DNA from: Pipra filicauda | Taxonomy: Eukaryota; Chordata; Aves; Passeriformes; Pipridae | DNA length: 64,000 bases | Direction of reading: 5' to 3' | NCBI RefSeq assembly: GCF_003945595.2 | Contig: NW_024104509.1 | Span: 3,286,001-3,350,000 of the forward strand | Part shown: positions 32,451 to 48,405 of the stretch, in pieces | Layout: the number at the start of each line of letters is the position of its first letter | Position numbering within the stretch: the first letter of the stretch is position 1 | Translations under genes and position numbers: made by a program | The notes under the pieces: model-generated | What the model was told of the DNA's origin: nothing | The model's input: only the letters and a program-made list of their open reading frames with translations | Databases searched by the model: none

Positions 32451-35400
32451 TTTGAAAGAAAAACAAAGGAAGAGACAAGAGGCAGAAATACCTGATAAAC
32501 TCAATTGTTTGGAAAAAATGAGGATGAGATGAGAAGGGGGCAAATTAGCTATCAAATTGTGAGGATCACCAGCTGTGGCCTCACGCTGTGTCAACATTGT
32601 AACAACGAAATCATAGAACTCCAAGGAACTGTTTTCCAGTGCGACAATAACATCACAGGTTAATTTTTTACACCGAAAAATGTGGTGTTTTTCTCTTCAG
32701 CTGCCCCATTTGTCTGGCTGCAGGAAGCTCAACAGAAATTCGACACATCTGCTCCCCCCTTTTCCCATCTCCCTTCCCACCAGTTGGGATATTTGTATTA
32801 TATCTACCCATGTGAATTCACAGCCACGCGCTCATGGTGGGGAAGACTTGTCCCTGTAGGAACCCCACCAGCAGAATCAAGCTCTCTAAATGTCACCTAA
32901 GATTTTAATCCTTGTACATGTAGCCTAACACCCACCCAGTAAAAGCTACTTTGAGCTGATTGAAGGCTGTGTGTTATCATGTATGCCATGATAAACAAAT
33001 ATGACTCATGCACAAACAATTCAGGAAAAGGTCAGATACACGTGTACTTAGTAAAATGGAAGAAAATATTAAGCATAAGATAGTTTAATTGTAACGCATG
33101 TACCGATAGAGTTAATTCCTTTTTCTCCCTCATGTAGAATATGAAGAAATCAGAACCTTGGAAGAATATATGATAGTAAAAGCGGTTGTAGGGTTTTTGG
33201 TTTTTGCTTGTTGTTTGTATGAGTACCTTGGAGATTGTGATTTTTTTTTCTCTTGAGGGATTTCTGTTTCTTTTTCACAGCAAAAAAACCCCAACAAACT
33301 GTGGAACAAAATGAAGGAGTGTTTAGTAGCATTTATATCACCTAACTAAGTTCTGTTGCTAGAATGCTACATCAGCTTTTGGTTTTAAAAGTTCTTGAAG
33401 GGAAAGAAAGTAGTATTGTAAATAATAAATCTCTTGCTCTCGGACTGAGTTGTGAAATACCTCAGGGAATCGGTGGATACAGCTGATGAAGACAAAAAGA
33501 CATGCTGGACTATTTGTCTAAGCCACAACAGGAGAGTTTATATGACTTGACAATTTTAGGTGCTTATTAGGATTAAGGTGTGTTCTAGAGAAGCATAATG
33601 AGAGCCATTAGTGATTGTAGGATGCTGAAAATTGGCATCTAGAGGGATCAGGAGGAGACTGAGTTGTCTGCACTAACGCAACAAATAAACTGGAAAGGCA
33701 GCAAGCTGAACCATGAGGTTGCATGTCACTTTAGTTATCGGGGAGTGTGTTTATATATTGACTTTTGGAAACAGTGAATAGAATCCAGAACATTTTGTCA
33801 AGAATGGTAAAACATTTCTTTACTTCATCCATGTTCTAAAAATATCTCTTTTTTTAAAAAAAAACCTTAAAATGAAAAAAATGCAGTGGTTTATTACAGT
33901 TTTTTTTTTACTTAGCTCTAAGGGGGAAAAAAGGCGCTAAGAAATACATTTGCTCTATTTTTCACAGATGCAAATGAGAAATGAGGACTCATTCCAGTTT
34001 ACAGAATTTCTCTATTTCCATTCTTTGTGCTAAGTACTATTTACATGCCATAATTAATGAGACAGAAAGTGTGAGGTCCTATAAGACAGTTACCTGGTAT
34101 TGTCTTCAGCCTTCTTCTCTGGGGAGCTCTAGTTTGATTATTTGTCTTCTGTTTCAGTCACTCTGGGACTGATTGTGCAGCAGTAAATCTACACTGTGCC
34201 ATCCCCTCTCCTTGGTAAGTACAATTTAAAATTATGGAGAACCTCCTATCTCTCATGTTGGCTGCTCTGAACTGAATATACACCCTTCAGAACTGCATAT
34301 TTTCAGAAGGTAAGTCTGGCAGGTCTCTTCTGCCTCTTGCATGACAATCAGAAGATGCAAATGATGTTATAATTAACTCTTACACTTCAGCTACAGGATC
34401 CTTCACAGATACAGCAGAAAGTCTCTGGGTTTGAGAGGGAGAACTCAGGAGGATTTGTCTTATTTTACTGGGGGAGGGATGTATTTGCTCCTCTGGATCC
34501 TGTCACACAATAGGCCATTGCTCTGTCACCATGTTTGTCAGTTTTTAGGGAAACTAGCTGAGTTATAAGGGATGAGACCCATTTCTTCATCTAATCTGTG
34601 TTTCCTAGCTCACTTCAAGGCTGTCTTCTAAACATACATGCACATTTGGGGCTTGAGAGAAGGCACAGACTAGATGGTAAATGGTCTTTCCACGTCTTTA
34701 CAGCTTAGTTGATCCTAAGAAAGATTAATTTATTCCCATTCCTAATTTGAGTGGCACAAGATGGCCTATAGAAATTCCAAGATGTGTACTTGAATGTGCC
34801 ACAAACCTGAGTGCTGCTTCCTGAGCCCACAGACATCTCTGCAGAACTAGGCTGTGAGGAAGATGGGACTGCTGCAATAGGCCAGTTAAATCCATGTGGG
34901 AATAGGGAGATTAAAACCACAGGGACTGCATCTTATCTTGCACTGGTGAAGGTGATGAACGTGCTTTCATATCTCAGATGGAACCGCTCCAATGGCACAA
35001 ACAAATATAACTTGAAAACAATGTGCATTCACTCTGGCAAGCCCTGCAGAGACACTAGCTTAAGGCTGCTGATATCAGGCAGCTTGAAGTGTCTAGTATG
35101 CAAGTCACCACATTTTATATTTCCCAGAATATTCTGTGTTGGAAGGGATCCACTCATCAGCTGAAATATTTAGCTGTGTAATCTGCAAGGATCATAAATA
35201 GAATATTAAATCCTTGAAAGAGCAGATACAGGAAAATATTTCTTATATGAGAATCACAAACAAATGCAGTTCCTTCCAAATCCCAACATCTTCTGAATCT
35301 GTTCTCTGAGCAGAAACATCTGTGTCATGGGTAAGACTCTTTTAATACAGCACAGATTCTGATTTTCTTCCTTCCTTAATCTACTTTTAGCCTTGTCAGC

Positions 35401-37120
35401 TGTTTCAAGGCTCTGCTGAAATTGCCGGTTCTTAGCCATATGCTGTAGCCACAGTGGGATATTGAGCTGTGGATGATCACCTCCAAGAAGTACTTACTGT
35501 ACGCAAAAAGCGTGGGAGAACACAGGTTTTGGTGGAGAAACAGTGCACTTGATGCTTGTCCTCAGAGTTGAAATTATTATGGAAGAGATGAGTGTCAAAT
35601 GCATTGCCCCTGGATTATCAGTACAGTCAAACCAAAAGCAGTAGATAAAACCCCTCTGTTTCAGGGCCAAGAATATTTTCCTTTGGATAATCAGGTTCTG
35701 CAAACGTGATAGTGGATGTCTGAGTCTCCCTCATTTCCCTATCCCCCTTCAGAACACACTACGGAAGGTAATTAGTCTGTGAATTTCTGAATTTCTGAAA
35801 TTTGCGCACTTTCCTAGTCATATTCTACTTCATTTTTTTGGTATCGTTCCTGTGATTAAAATTCAATACTATATATTTACAGTGTATATGGAGACAGAAA
35901 TGTGCTACGTTCTTCGTGTAGGATATTTTTGCTGAGGTGCAAGGGTATTGGGAACACATATTTGGAACAAGACACTTGTTCTTTTTTGTCAGTATTTAAA
36001 ATGAGGCCTCTGATTTTGGGTGTTTGGTTCCAGATAACTGCTAGAACCTGGTTGCCAAGGGTGTAGAATTTTTACACAGCAGAGGACATGCAAGAATTCT
36101 GCCTGCTTACACTGGTAGCTGCTGATGGCTGTTCTGCTCCTGAACCATGCATACTGTAATATAACAGGCATGGATGATGATCATGCGTACTCATAAAGTG
36201 CTTTAACAACGTATGGTTGGACATAAGAGGAGATGTAGGAAGCAAACCCTTACCAGGACTTCAACTTGGGTGCAAATGAAGAGCAATACTCACCTTCTCT
36301 GGAGTGGTGCCCTTCATTCTTGTTTCATTTATGGACCACTAGCAAATTTCCAGTAGGAATGCAGCTCCTCCATACAGCAAATATTAACTACCTGATAATA
36401 GATTTCCTTTTCTAATCCTGAAATGATACCCAAGTCCCAGGACTAAAAGTGATGTTATATTGTGAATGGTGCCACATCTGTCTTTCTTCAGGCCACTGAA
36501 GAGGAAAAAGGGAAACCCTCTCCGAAACAGGCTGAGGGCTGTTCTTTTCACTTCTTAAAAAAAAATTCCCTCCTGTTACTGCAAGGTCTCTCCCTTCTCA
36601 TTCCTATTCCCACTTCCTTGCAGGAAGTGGCTGCAACAGAAGAAACTTAGAGCTTGGACTCCTGTTTCTGTTAGAGAGGTTCTGGCCCTTTGACAGTGGT
36701 GAAATGAAGATCTTTGGGACAGGGTTTGGACAGCAGTTCTGAAGTGCAGAGTAAACTGACAGAGACCACTGTGCTACCTTTCAGAGGTAATGGGAGAAAC
36801 TGGGCAGCAACTGGGGAAGAGTTGGACGAACTCCAAAAATCTTAAATATTTCTGGTTGTGTTTGTGGTTAAAATCTGGGGCACCGGAACTGCATATATTG
36901 CATAAAAAGTTTTAACTATGTTCACAAGGTGGGTAAAAAGAAGTAGCTACCATCCATCCTGAACAGCTACCACCACCATTTCTGTGTTGACAGCAGAGAG
37001 GTGATGGATGACATTTGCAGGATAGACTCACAGAACCCGTGGTCCTCCCTGGGTACTTTGAAAGCAGAGCGATGCACTTTTTTCTATTAAACCTACAAGT
37101 TACACATTTTGTTTCTTTTT
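32451..37120. other. Intergenic, CpG island to ARL14EPL promoter region
   Basis: AT-rich sequence with no recognised genes. A possible weak CR1-tail remnant is at 35120-35162 (GTGTTGGAAGGGATCC). No ARL14EPL coding exon is present here. Confidence 0.45.
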
Positions 37121-37126
37121 TAAAAA

Positions 37127-37150
37127 TTAGATGTTTCGCGAAACATCTAA
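37127..37150. promoter_or_regulatory. Perfect 24-bp palindrome with TTTCGCGAAA core
   Basis: The half-site TTAGATGTTTCG is followed directly by its reverse complement. The core TTTCGCGAAA is CpG-bearing and resembles E2F-like half-sites (TTTCGCG). It lies 502 bp upstream of the ARL14EPL ATG and about 100 bp before a small CpG-rich patch. Binding is inferred, not shown. Confidence 0.6.
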
Positions 37151-37239
37151 ATGAGATTTAAAAGCCAAGATTTAAAAGCTTACTTCTAGTCCGCTGGTTG
37201 AAATCTTCAGGAGGAAAACTGAATCCACCTGGAAGCCTG

Positions 37240-37350
37240 GCTGCTGTGGACGCGGCCCCGCAGTGTCACCTGCTGGTGAACGCGGGCACTGCGGGCCCCG
37301 CGGCATTCCCGGCGTGTGCTCCGTGCGGACACAGCTCCGCACCCCCCGGC
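37240..37350 (+). promoter_or_regulatory. Small CpG-rich patch, candidate ARL14EPL promoter
   Basis: A short GC-rich stretch in AT-rich surroundings (GACGCGGCCCCGCAG, AACGCGGGCACTGCGGGCC, CCGGCGTGTGCTCCGTGCGG), 300-400 bp upstream of the first ARL14EPL coding exon. It is a promoter candidate from composition and position only. Confidence 0.4.
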
Positions 37351-37651
37351 AGAAACACAGGGCAACATCCCTTCGATTTCTGGGTCATTTAAACGCAAGG
37401 ACATTTACTTAAGGAATTACGGAGTGGCTTGGGTGATACAGCTTTTGTATATGCTCGTTATATTATCGTAACACGGTTTTAAAATCTAGGCTGTTACTGA
37501 GCCACATTTTGTTCTGAATTTTATCTTGGTCATTAATCCATAAAAGCCTAGTACGGATATCACCTGCTTGTCTTAGAACCTTAAATTACAAGTCTGTGTA
37601 TACTATTGTATATGTCTAACACATATGTATGTATTTCACAAGGGTGCTCAA

Positions 37652-40392
<2,741 letters not shown>

Positions 40393-40445
40393 TTATATTC
40401 TGTTAGTTTTTATGCCTGAGCAATGTTCTTTTTCTGTCATGTTTT

Positions 40446-40451
40446 ATTAAA
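40446..40451 (+). terminator. ARL14EPL: Likely ARL14EPL poly(A) signal (ATTAAA)
   Basis: ATTAAA hexamer 54 nt after the stop codon. Assigned by position. Confidence 0.45.
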
Positions 40452-41429
40452 GTAAATCTTGGTTTTATGAATTGTCTCTACTCAAGTATCTGGCAGGGGT
40501 TCTTGTGCTTCTTTATTGCTGCCTACCTAGCAAACTTTAACCTTCCCCATCGAGTAAAAGTGTATGTTCCATTCTTCCTCATGTTTGTGAGCTCTGCTGA
40601 GGCCCCTAGTCAGTCCTTTCTAAATCTTGATTTTCTAAAATTAAAGGTATCAGGACTGCTGTGGAAAGATAATTTTCTTAACCTGGGAAGATGAACCACA
40701 TTACTTGTAATGAGGGGTTTTCTGCTGATTTCTCTACTTGTTCATTTACTCAGATGTGTGACACAGCTCTTTCTTTTGTGAAAACCAGTCTGAGTGTCTT
40801 TTCCTTTTGATGCACTCATGCCTTGTATAGATGAGGCAGGAGTCATTTGAGGTATCACTGCTCTTTGAAACTTGGTCAGTACTTTCCATGTTCCTCTGTA
40901 TCTAAAGCAGAGGAGATTGGAAACAACTGTATTTCTTTCCTGCTGCCCAGGCTGAAAGACTGAAACCAACATGTTCAGTCAGCACTTGGTTTTTTTTACA
41001 GCATTTGGCACATTAAGCCTTTACCAGTCAGTTATTATACAGCTAAACAGATTGTATATTTTTCCTTCTGGACAGAAAAGTCTCTTCAGTTCCAGGAGTT
41101 TCCTCTCCATGCAAGACATTACAGATTTCAAATAGCATGACTTACACCCAGTAGTCTTATGAGGTAGGTCTTTTCATTCATGATGGGTGCTCACACCCTT
41201 TTTGAGGAGTGAAAGTCCCTTTGGATCTTAAAGGGGAGAAGGCTGCAGATGGTTGCAAGTGATTTCCAGGCGCATGCTGCTAGCAGGGGAATCATTCCTT
41301 GGGCCTAGTCCTTCCTGTTCTTCAGGAGACCCTCCCAACTCCGAATGTGGCAACACTTTTCTCCCTTACAAGAGGCCATTCTCTGTGGACAAAAACCTCC
41401 TGCTCCAAGGCAACAACAACCGCAGGAAG

Positions 41430-42142
41430 GTTGGGGAAGAGTGCCTGGAAAGCTGCCTGGTAGGAAAGAACCTGGGGATGCTTGTTGACAGCCAGCTGAA
41501 CACGAGCCAGCAGTGTTCCCAGGTGACCAAGAAGGCTGAGGGCATCCTGGTTTGTACCAGCAATAGTGTGTCCAACAGGACCAGGAAAACGACCATCCGC
41601 TTGTACTCAGCAGTGGTGAAACCACTCCTTGAATCCTGTGTCCAGTTTTGGGGCCCTCACTAAATAAGACACTGAGATGCTGGAGCTTGTCCAGAGAAGG
41701 GCAACAGGTCTGGTGAAGGATCTGAAGCACAAGTCTGATGATGAGCAGCTGAGGGAGCTGGGGTTGTTTAGACTGGAGAAAAGAAGTCTCAGGGGAGATC
41801 TCATCACTCTCTACAACTACCTGAAAGGAGGTTGTAGCCAGGTGGGGGTCAACCTATTCTTCCAGGTAACAAGTGAGAGGACAAGAGGAAATGGTCTCAG
41901 GTTGCAGCAGGGGAGGTTTAGATTAGATAGTAGGAGAAGTTTCTTCACTGAAAGGGTAGTCAGGCATTGAAATAGGCTGCCCAGGGAAGTGATGGAATCA
42001 CCATCCCTGGAAGTATTCAAAAGGCATATGGATATGGCACTTGGGGACATACTTTAGTGGTGAATACAGTGGTGCTAACTTAACAGTTGGACTTGATGAT
42101 CTAAGAGATCTTTTCCAACCTAAACAATTTTATGATTCTATG
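41430..42142 (+). mobile_element. CR1 LINE fragment, plus strand
   Basis: It encodes broken C-terminal CR1 ORF2 pieces: LVGKNLGMLVDSQLN, QQCSQVTKKAEGILV, then after a stop [30 protein letters not shown] and [15 protein letters not shown]. It ends with TCTTTTCCAACCTAAACAAT and TTTATGATTCTATGA, followed by an A-rich tail (42160-42195). It starts about 1 kb after the ARL14EPL stop. The 5' boundary is approximate. Confidence 0.88.
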
Positions 42143-42199
42143 AAAACTTCCTGTACAAAAAAAAAAAAAAAGGAAAAAAAAAAGAAAAAAAAGAAATTA

Positions 42200-44950
42200 A
42201 TAGGAATAATATTTTCTATTAAATAGAGTAGTTAAAGTAGTTAAATAAAGTAGTTAAAACATTTGGTAATTGGATCTAGTGGTATTCTCTCATACACCTC
42301 ACTGGTCCCAAAGTATCCTTTGATTTCTGCCAGGAGTTCAGATAGCCCATATCATCTCTGAGCTAAAATACTTAAGGTAGGTGGAAATCCTGCCAATGAG
42401 TGGGGAGTTAGGGATTGGTTTCTTGTTCCAGATGTGCCATAGACTCATTCTTGACTTGATGGAACCAACAGCTCTTCAAGAAGATGAAGTGGATTTAAAT
42501 CAACAGGAAGATGGCAGCATTCCTTTGACATAACCTCAAGATCTGAAATGGACAGGTTTGAATTAGTTTCTCTTTCTTTCCACTTAAAGGCAAAAACCTA
42601 AGTAGTTTCTCATGTGGATTCCTGTGGTAAGGCTAGATATTACATTTTTTGAGTAATGTGGTTAAACCCAGATTGGTGTAAATCTCATCACTGAATTAAT
42701 TTGTGTTACTTTGTGGTTTTTAATAGGGATTGTGACTCAGTCATAGCCTAATGCAAAGTATAAGAGAACTCCATCACAAACACACTTAGTGCAACCTTCA
42801 AAATGGAGAACAAAACCTGAAAAAAACAAAGGTGAGAGCCAAGATAAGCATAAAGAATTAAAAGGATGTTACAGAGGCAGTTCTTCTGTGGTTTGAGAAT
42901 GACTGAGTTGTTGCAATGGTCCTGCTAACTTTTTCCTCAGTTCCAAATGATCAATTGACAGTGCACAAGTATAATCCCTACTAAGGCAGATGTAAATGGG
43001 GAAGAAAAAAACATGTTATACATATTTGTATGTGGATTGTGAAAGTCAGTGGTAGATACAAATAACAACACAGTGTCCATATCTGATAGTTTTTTAGGTA
43101 ATTACATAATGCCACAGTGCACAACATTGTGGTTTTAAATAAAACCTCTTACGAGAAAAGACAGAGAACATTTCTTAGTCTCTTGTGAAACTAGTTATGC
43201 TCCAGATGACAACAGATTATCTTACACCTTATAAATCAGTCTAAACAGAATATGATTTTCCCTAGGGAATAAGTTTGCTTTAGAAAACTGTTTAAAATAG
43301 GGGGAATCAGATCAATTAACTGTTCTATAAGGTCTGTTAGTCCTTTTCTCTCCCCCCATTCTACCCCTCCCTAGACTATGCAAGCTAAACAGTTTGTGAT
43401 GCTGTGAATTTACTTTGCCTGTCTTTTCCATGTTCAAGTGGCTGCTTTGCTCAGGCTACCAGTGATCTCTTTGTGGCTTAAGGAACGATGACGGTACAGA
43501 TACATATTAAACTACTCCCTAGCTAAGATACTGTCACTAAGTCTCTTCCCTAAAAATTGATTAAGCTTGTTTAATGTGAATTCATTGTGTCTTCCACTGT
43601 ATTTGCCTTACTTACAATCATTGTTTATCTGGAAGGAGATATTCACCCTCTGCTTTATTAGATGTTATTACTACAAAGCAATCAATTTCATGGAAATGAA
43701 TAGTGTGCTCCCACATGTTTGGGTTTGGGTTTTTTTTATGTAGATAAAGATGGTTCTTCCCCTACTAGGCTCCTATGTGCTTGGGCATTGTCTTTTTAGA
43801 ATCCTGTTGATTCCAAAGGCTGCACTGTGCATCTCCTGCTATTTACAAATTGAAAACTCAGAAAATCAAATAAGAGCTATGCACAGCATTTTGTTGTTTG
43901 CCTCCATTGCCCTGAGTCAGGCTTTGAGCCAGAATGTCTGTACTTTTCTATACCTGAAGCTGACACAGCTTTGAGGAAAAAAACACAATACCTGTCTTTT
44001 GATATTGCACTGGATACTTACAGCTGCTTCTAAAACAATGGACAATTTAAAGGAAATACTAATAAAAGTATTAGCATGTGACTCAGAAGAGGCAAAGGCA
44101 AGGGCCATTAAATAGTACAACTTTTAAGATGTGAAGGTTTGCTAAAGACTACAAACATCCAAGGCTTTATCAGATAAGTTAAGCATTGGGAGTTTTGAAT
44201 AAGGTAGACCAAAGGTGTATTGGGGCACAAAGCTGACTAGCTAGCCAGCTGTAGCAAGGCCCCCACTCCCTTATCTACCTCTGTTTCTGTGTGAATAAAT
44301 GGGAAAAATGATGCTGATTTTCTCTCGCTCAGTGTTTACAAATCCTTCATTAAATGTTCCACAGTTAAAAATTGTATAACATAGTACTTCTGAAACACAG
44401 ACTAGGAATACAGTAGAACTGTAAAACAACAGGCAGAAAATGGAAATCTTTTTTCCCAAAGTTCCCAAATTTGATATGAAAAGTGTTATGGGATTCCTGT
44501 CCAAATGGGACTTAATGTTAGGTAACTCCAGTAAACCACATGGTATTTAATTTACCTTCAGTGCTTTAAAAAAAAAAAAGAATGATCAGTCATGGGAGAA
44601 GTCAGATCTGTGGTTCCTGAGATACAGTCACAGCCCAAAACCACTAAACAGTTTCTCCTCGCTTAAAATGGACTTCTGCATATGGCAAGGTGCCATTCAA
44701 TCCCCCTGCATTATTAAAGTGTTAAAAAAAAATACACTTTGAACTCTTTTCCAGCCAATTTTTGTGATCCTTTTAAACATTGCCTATTAGAGCACAATTG
44801 AACTTTCTCTATATCTGTCCATACCAGGGTAGAATACAGATTTGATTCACTTCAGGGGAAAAAAAGATGGACTAAAGAAATATAGATTAATACTTTCTGA
44901 ATAAATATTCAAATATCCTTAGACGCACATTTACACCAAATGCATTACAG
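42200..44950. other. Intergenic, between two CR1 copies; nothing recognised
   Basis: AT-rich sequence. No exon of either neighbouring gene, RNA gene or named repeat could be identified. Confidence 0.5.
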
Positions 44951-44964
44951 TTGCTGCAGTTCTG

Positions 44965-46147
44965 TTGAGTTGGCGTGGCAGGATGGGTTGATGCAGGGAG
45001 AGCAGCCTACCTCAGCTTCAGCAAGGCTTTTGACAGTGTCTCCCATAACATCCTCGTAGGTAACCTCAGGAAATGTGGCTTGAATGGACAGAGGAGGTGG
45101 ATCAAGAACTGGCTGAATGGCAGAGCTCAGAAGGTCATGACAGTGGAATAGAATCCAGTTGGAGGCCTGTAGTCAGTGGTGTTTCCCAGGGATCACTACT
45201 GGGTCTGGTCTTACTCAGCTTTTTCGTCAAAAGCCTGGATGAAGTAATAGAATGTACCCTAAATAAGGCTGCTGATGATACAAAACTGGGAGGAGCAGCT
45301 GGTACACCTGAAAGCTGTGTTGCCTCAGTAGGACCTTGGTAGGCTGGAGAATTGGGCGTAGAGAAACCTAATGCGGTTCAACAAGGGCAAATGTAGTGTC
45401 CTGAACCTGGGGAGGAATAACCCCAAATATTACAGGTTGTGGGGGCAAGTCTATTAAAGGACAGCTCTGCAGCTCAGCTTCTGCAGAGAGGGACCCAGGA
45501 GTCTTGATGGGTGACAAGTTGACCATGAGCCAGCAGTGTGCCCTTGTGGTCAAGGGGCAAATGGTATACTGGGGTACATTGGGAAGAGTGGAGCAGCAGG
45601 CTGAGGGAGGTGATCCTCTCCCCTCTAGTCGGCCTTAGTGAGAACTCATCTGGAGTGCTGTGTCCAGTTCTGTGCTTCTTAGTACAAGAAAGATAGGGAG
45701 GTACTGGAGAGGGTCCAGCAGAGGTCACAGAGATGATGAGCGATCTGGAACATCTCTCTTATGAGGAGAGACTGTGAAAGCTGGACCTGTTTAGTCTAGA
45801 GAAGACTGAGAGGGGATCTCATTAATGCATATAATTATCTCAAGGATGGGTGCCAAGAAGATGGTGCCAGACTCTTTTCAGTGGTGCACAGAAACAGGAG
45901 GAGGAGCAATGGACACAAACTAAAACACAAGAAATTTCATCTCAACATGAGGAAAAATTTATTTACATTGAGGGAAGCAGAACACCGGAACAGGCTTCCA
46001 GGGAAGTTGTGGCATCTCCTTCTCTGGAGACATTCAAACCCCACCTGGATGAGTTCCTCTGTCACCTACTCTAGGTGGCCCTGCCTTGGCAGGCCAGCTG
46101 GACTGGATGATCTCCAGAGGTCCCTAACAATTCTATGATTCTGTGAG
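44965..46147 (+). mobile_element. CR1 LINE fragment with RT remnant, plus strand
   Basis: It begins within the RT domain (AFDSVSHNIL on translation near 45027), continues through SGVSQGSLLGLVL, ADDTKLGGAAGTPES and KHKKFHLNMRKNLFTLRE, and ends with AACAATTCTATGATTCTGTGA. Frameshifts and stops throughout make it inactive. It is the longest CR1 copy in the window. Confidence 0.9.
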
Positions 46148-46149
46148 TT

Positions 46150-47730
46150 TCTTAGCCAGTGATTGCAATATTGACTGTAGCTCTTCCTTTGACACATTAC
46201 TCATGATCTCCAAACATTTTAAAACAAATTATGCATGTTTCAGTGGGCTATTTTGTTTCATCCCACTCTATTGGGAAAACTGAGATATCAAGTCTGAGCC
46301 AGCTGAAACTTTGAATGTCAGTGAGAACGTTATACTTGCATTTCATTAGCCATATAAAGATTTTGTGTCTTATAATTTGCAGAGGGCAATGCATCTCTTC
46401 TCCATCAGCCTGGCTCTGCAAAGCACTGTCCTTCTAACTCTACGCAGGTGCAAAGGTATGAATGCTGGTTCCTTACAGGATCGTATCTGTTTGTGTCATA
46501 ATGGCATAAATTAAGGCCTGTTGTCCACACATGAATCTTCTCTATGCTGACAGATGCCTTTTATTAGCATAGGCTATCCAGCCCCGATTTCTATTCTGAA
46601 GAACCGCATCACCCAATTAAACTGATGACCTTCACATGACTGGTGAATGTTCATATATAACCACAAAAATAGCAAACAATGAACCAGCAGGTAGAACCAA
46701 TAAACTAAGAGTTCCCTTGTCTCTTTCCAAGCAGAATCCAAGTAGTCCCAGTGATTGTAATGAGATTACATTCTGCAAACAGAAATAATGGCAGATTGTT
46801 TCATAATGGTAAAAGTCACAAACAGCAACAGAGGAGTATTTATTTCTGATTGATGTAATTTAACTGAAACACTTAGAACTTACATTACAAGAAAAGAAAA
46901 CCAAAAAGACAAACAACTTTTTTCAATAATATTTCAAATCAATTCCTGCCACACAAATTTATAGCTTGCTAACTTCAATTGCTTAAGCCACTTGCAGGCC
47001 AAAAGTGAAAATTTAGGTCAAACATTACTGGTTTATTTTCACTGAGTTATAGGACAACTATTTAGTCATTACACATTGCCAGGAATATTGTCCAAATCAG
47101 ATCTTGAAGAAGTTCAACATGTTCTTTTGTGTGCAGCTTCAAAAGTAAGGAAAAATTACAGGGATAAAAATGGCAGAAAAAGGCTTGAGCACAGACAAAA
47201 CAGTGAAAAAAAAATATATACTTCAATTTCTAGAAATGCAAAGCAGGGGAAACTGAGCTTTTCAAGACTATTGTCAGGGAGCAAGATTACTAACATTTAT
47301 CAGCAGCTAAATGCTCTGAAGTGTCACTCCCTGCTGCCTAACATTTTGTCGTGGGTGCTGAGCAGACTAATCCAAAAGCCCATACAACATCCATTCGCAT
47401 GTCAAGTGGAACATTTTGAGTCAAAATATGTCTTACCTAGATGGATAGTTAAAACAACTGATAAAATACATTGTGTAGTATCATAAGCTCACTGAAAGAA
47501 ACCTGTTTTTCACGTTGGAAAAGCGGGTCATGGATGCAAGTACAAATCAATAATAGGTGAATGGATTCATGAGAAGTATCAACTTTTTATAATTCTTTTT
47601 TCAGGTGCTAGAAAAGGTGCTAGGAAAAAAAATTATTTAATTTTGCACTTGACAGCACCTTGTCAGGTTAGCTTAATTATTTATTATTTCTGATTAGGTG
47701 CTCTCTTTCCTGTCTTTATGCAGTGAGTCT
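46150..47730. other. Intergenic; no recognised element
   Basis: It contains an open frame at 47076-47486 (136 codons) with low-complexity Lys-rich content and no family resemblance. I do not call it a gene. Confidence 0.45.
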
Positions 47731-47734
47731 CTGA

Positions 47735-47845
47735 ATACAGAATCATACAGGGTGGAAAAAGCCTCCAGAGTTCTTAAGTCAAACCTCCTTTGTGAAGCAG
47801 GCCCAGCTGGAGCAGGTTGCTCGGGATCCTGCCCAGATATGTTCT
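47735..47845 (-). mobile_element. CR1 3'-end fragment
   Basis: Antisense CR1 tail in +: ACAGAATCATACAGGGTGG, AAAAAGCCTCCAGAG, AGCTGGAGCAGGTTGCTCGG. About 110 bp. Confidence 0.65.
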
Positions 47846-48386
47846 TAATGTTTGTTGTTTTGATGCAGCAAAATGTGAAAGAAAACACTTTAAAATAGGT
47901 CCAGGTTATAAAACCAGAGAATTGGCAGCAAACCTGAGTGGCGCATCCAATACCTGTATCAGCTGGAACTTTACAAAATAAGTATGCATATGTCTAGACT
48001 TCCAGCTGTCCTTGGCCATTTTGCCTGAACAAACTGTAAAAAATTCTATTCTCGGGAGAGATTTCCTAGAACAAGAAGTTACATTATTTTTTTTTCAGTG
48101 TGGAGCAAAACACTCATTTCTCTTTTCCAGCCAAGTAAATTTCTTGCAAGAATATTGTTTTTTTTTCATGTTTTATAAGAGTACAGAAAACCAGATGTTA
48201 TAGTTGAATGTAATTGTGTTTAGTCCTAGAACAATAGCTTGAAAAATGTAACTGCCATTCATAACGATTGTGAGCCCCACTTCTGGTAAGAGGTATAGCA
48301 CAAATATTGTTAAAGTCTCAGCTAGGAATTCTCTAGTTTAAAATTCCTGTTGGAGTACAGCCAGGCTTGTCACTTCCCCCTCTCCG

Positions 48387-48405
48387 CCCCCCCCCCCCCC
48401 CCCCC
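48387..48405 (+). repeat. Poly-C tract (19 C)
   Basis: C19 after TCTCCG, 1.2 kb upstream of the COMMD10 start. It is G19 on the minus strand and able in principle to form a G-quadruplex. Confidence 0.95.

Noticed and set aside
47076..47486. 136-codon frame between CR1 copies as a novel gene
   Set aside because: Low-complexity Lys/Ser-rich, no domain, no promoter or splice support, and flanked by repeats.
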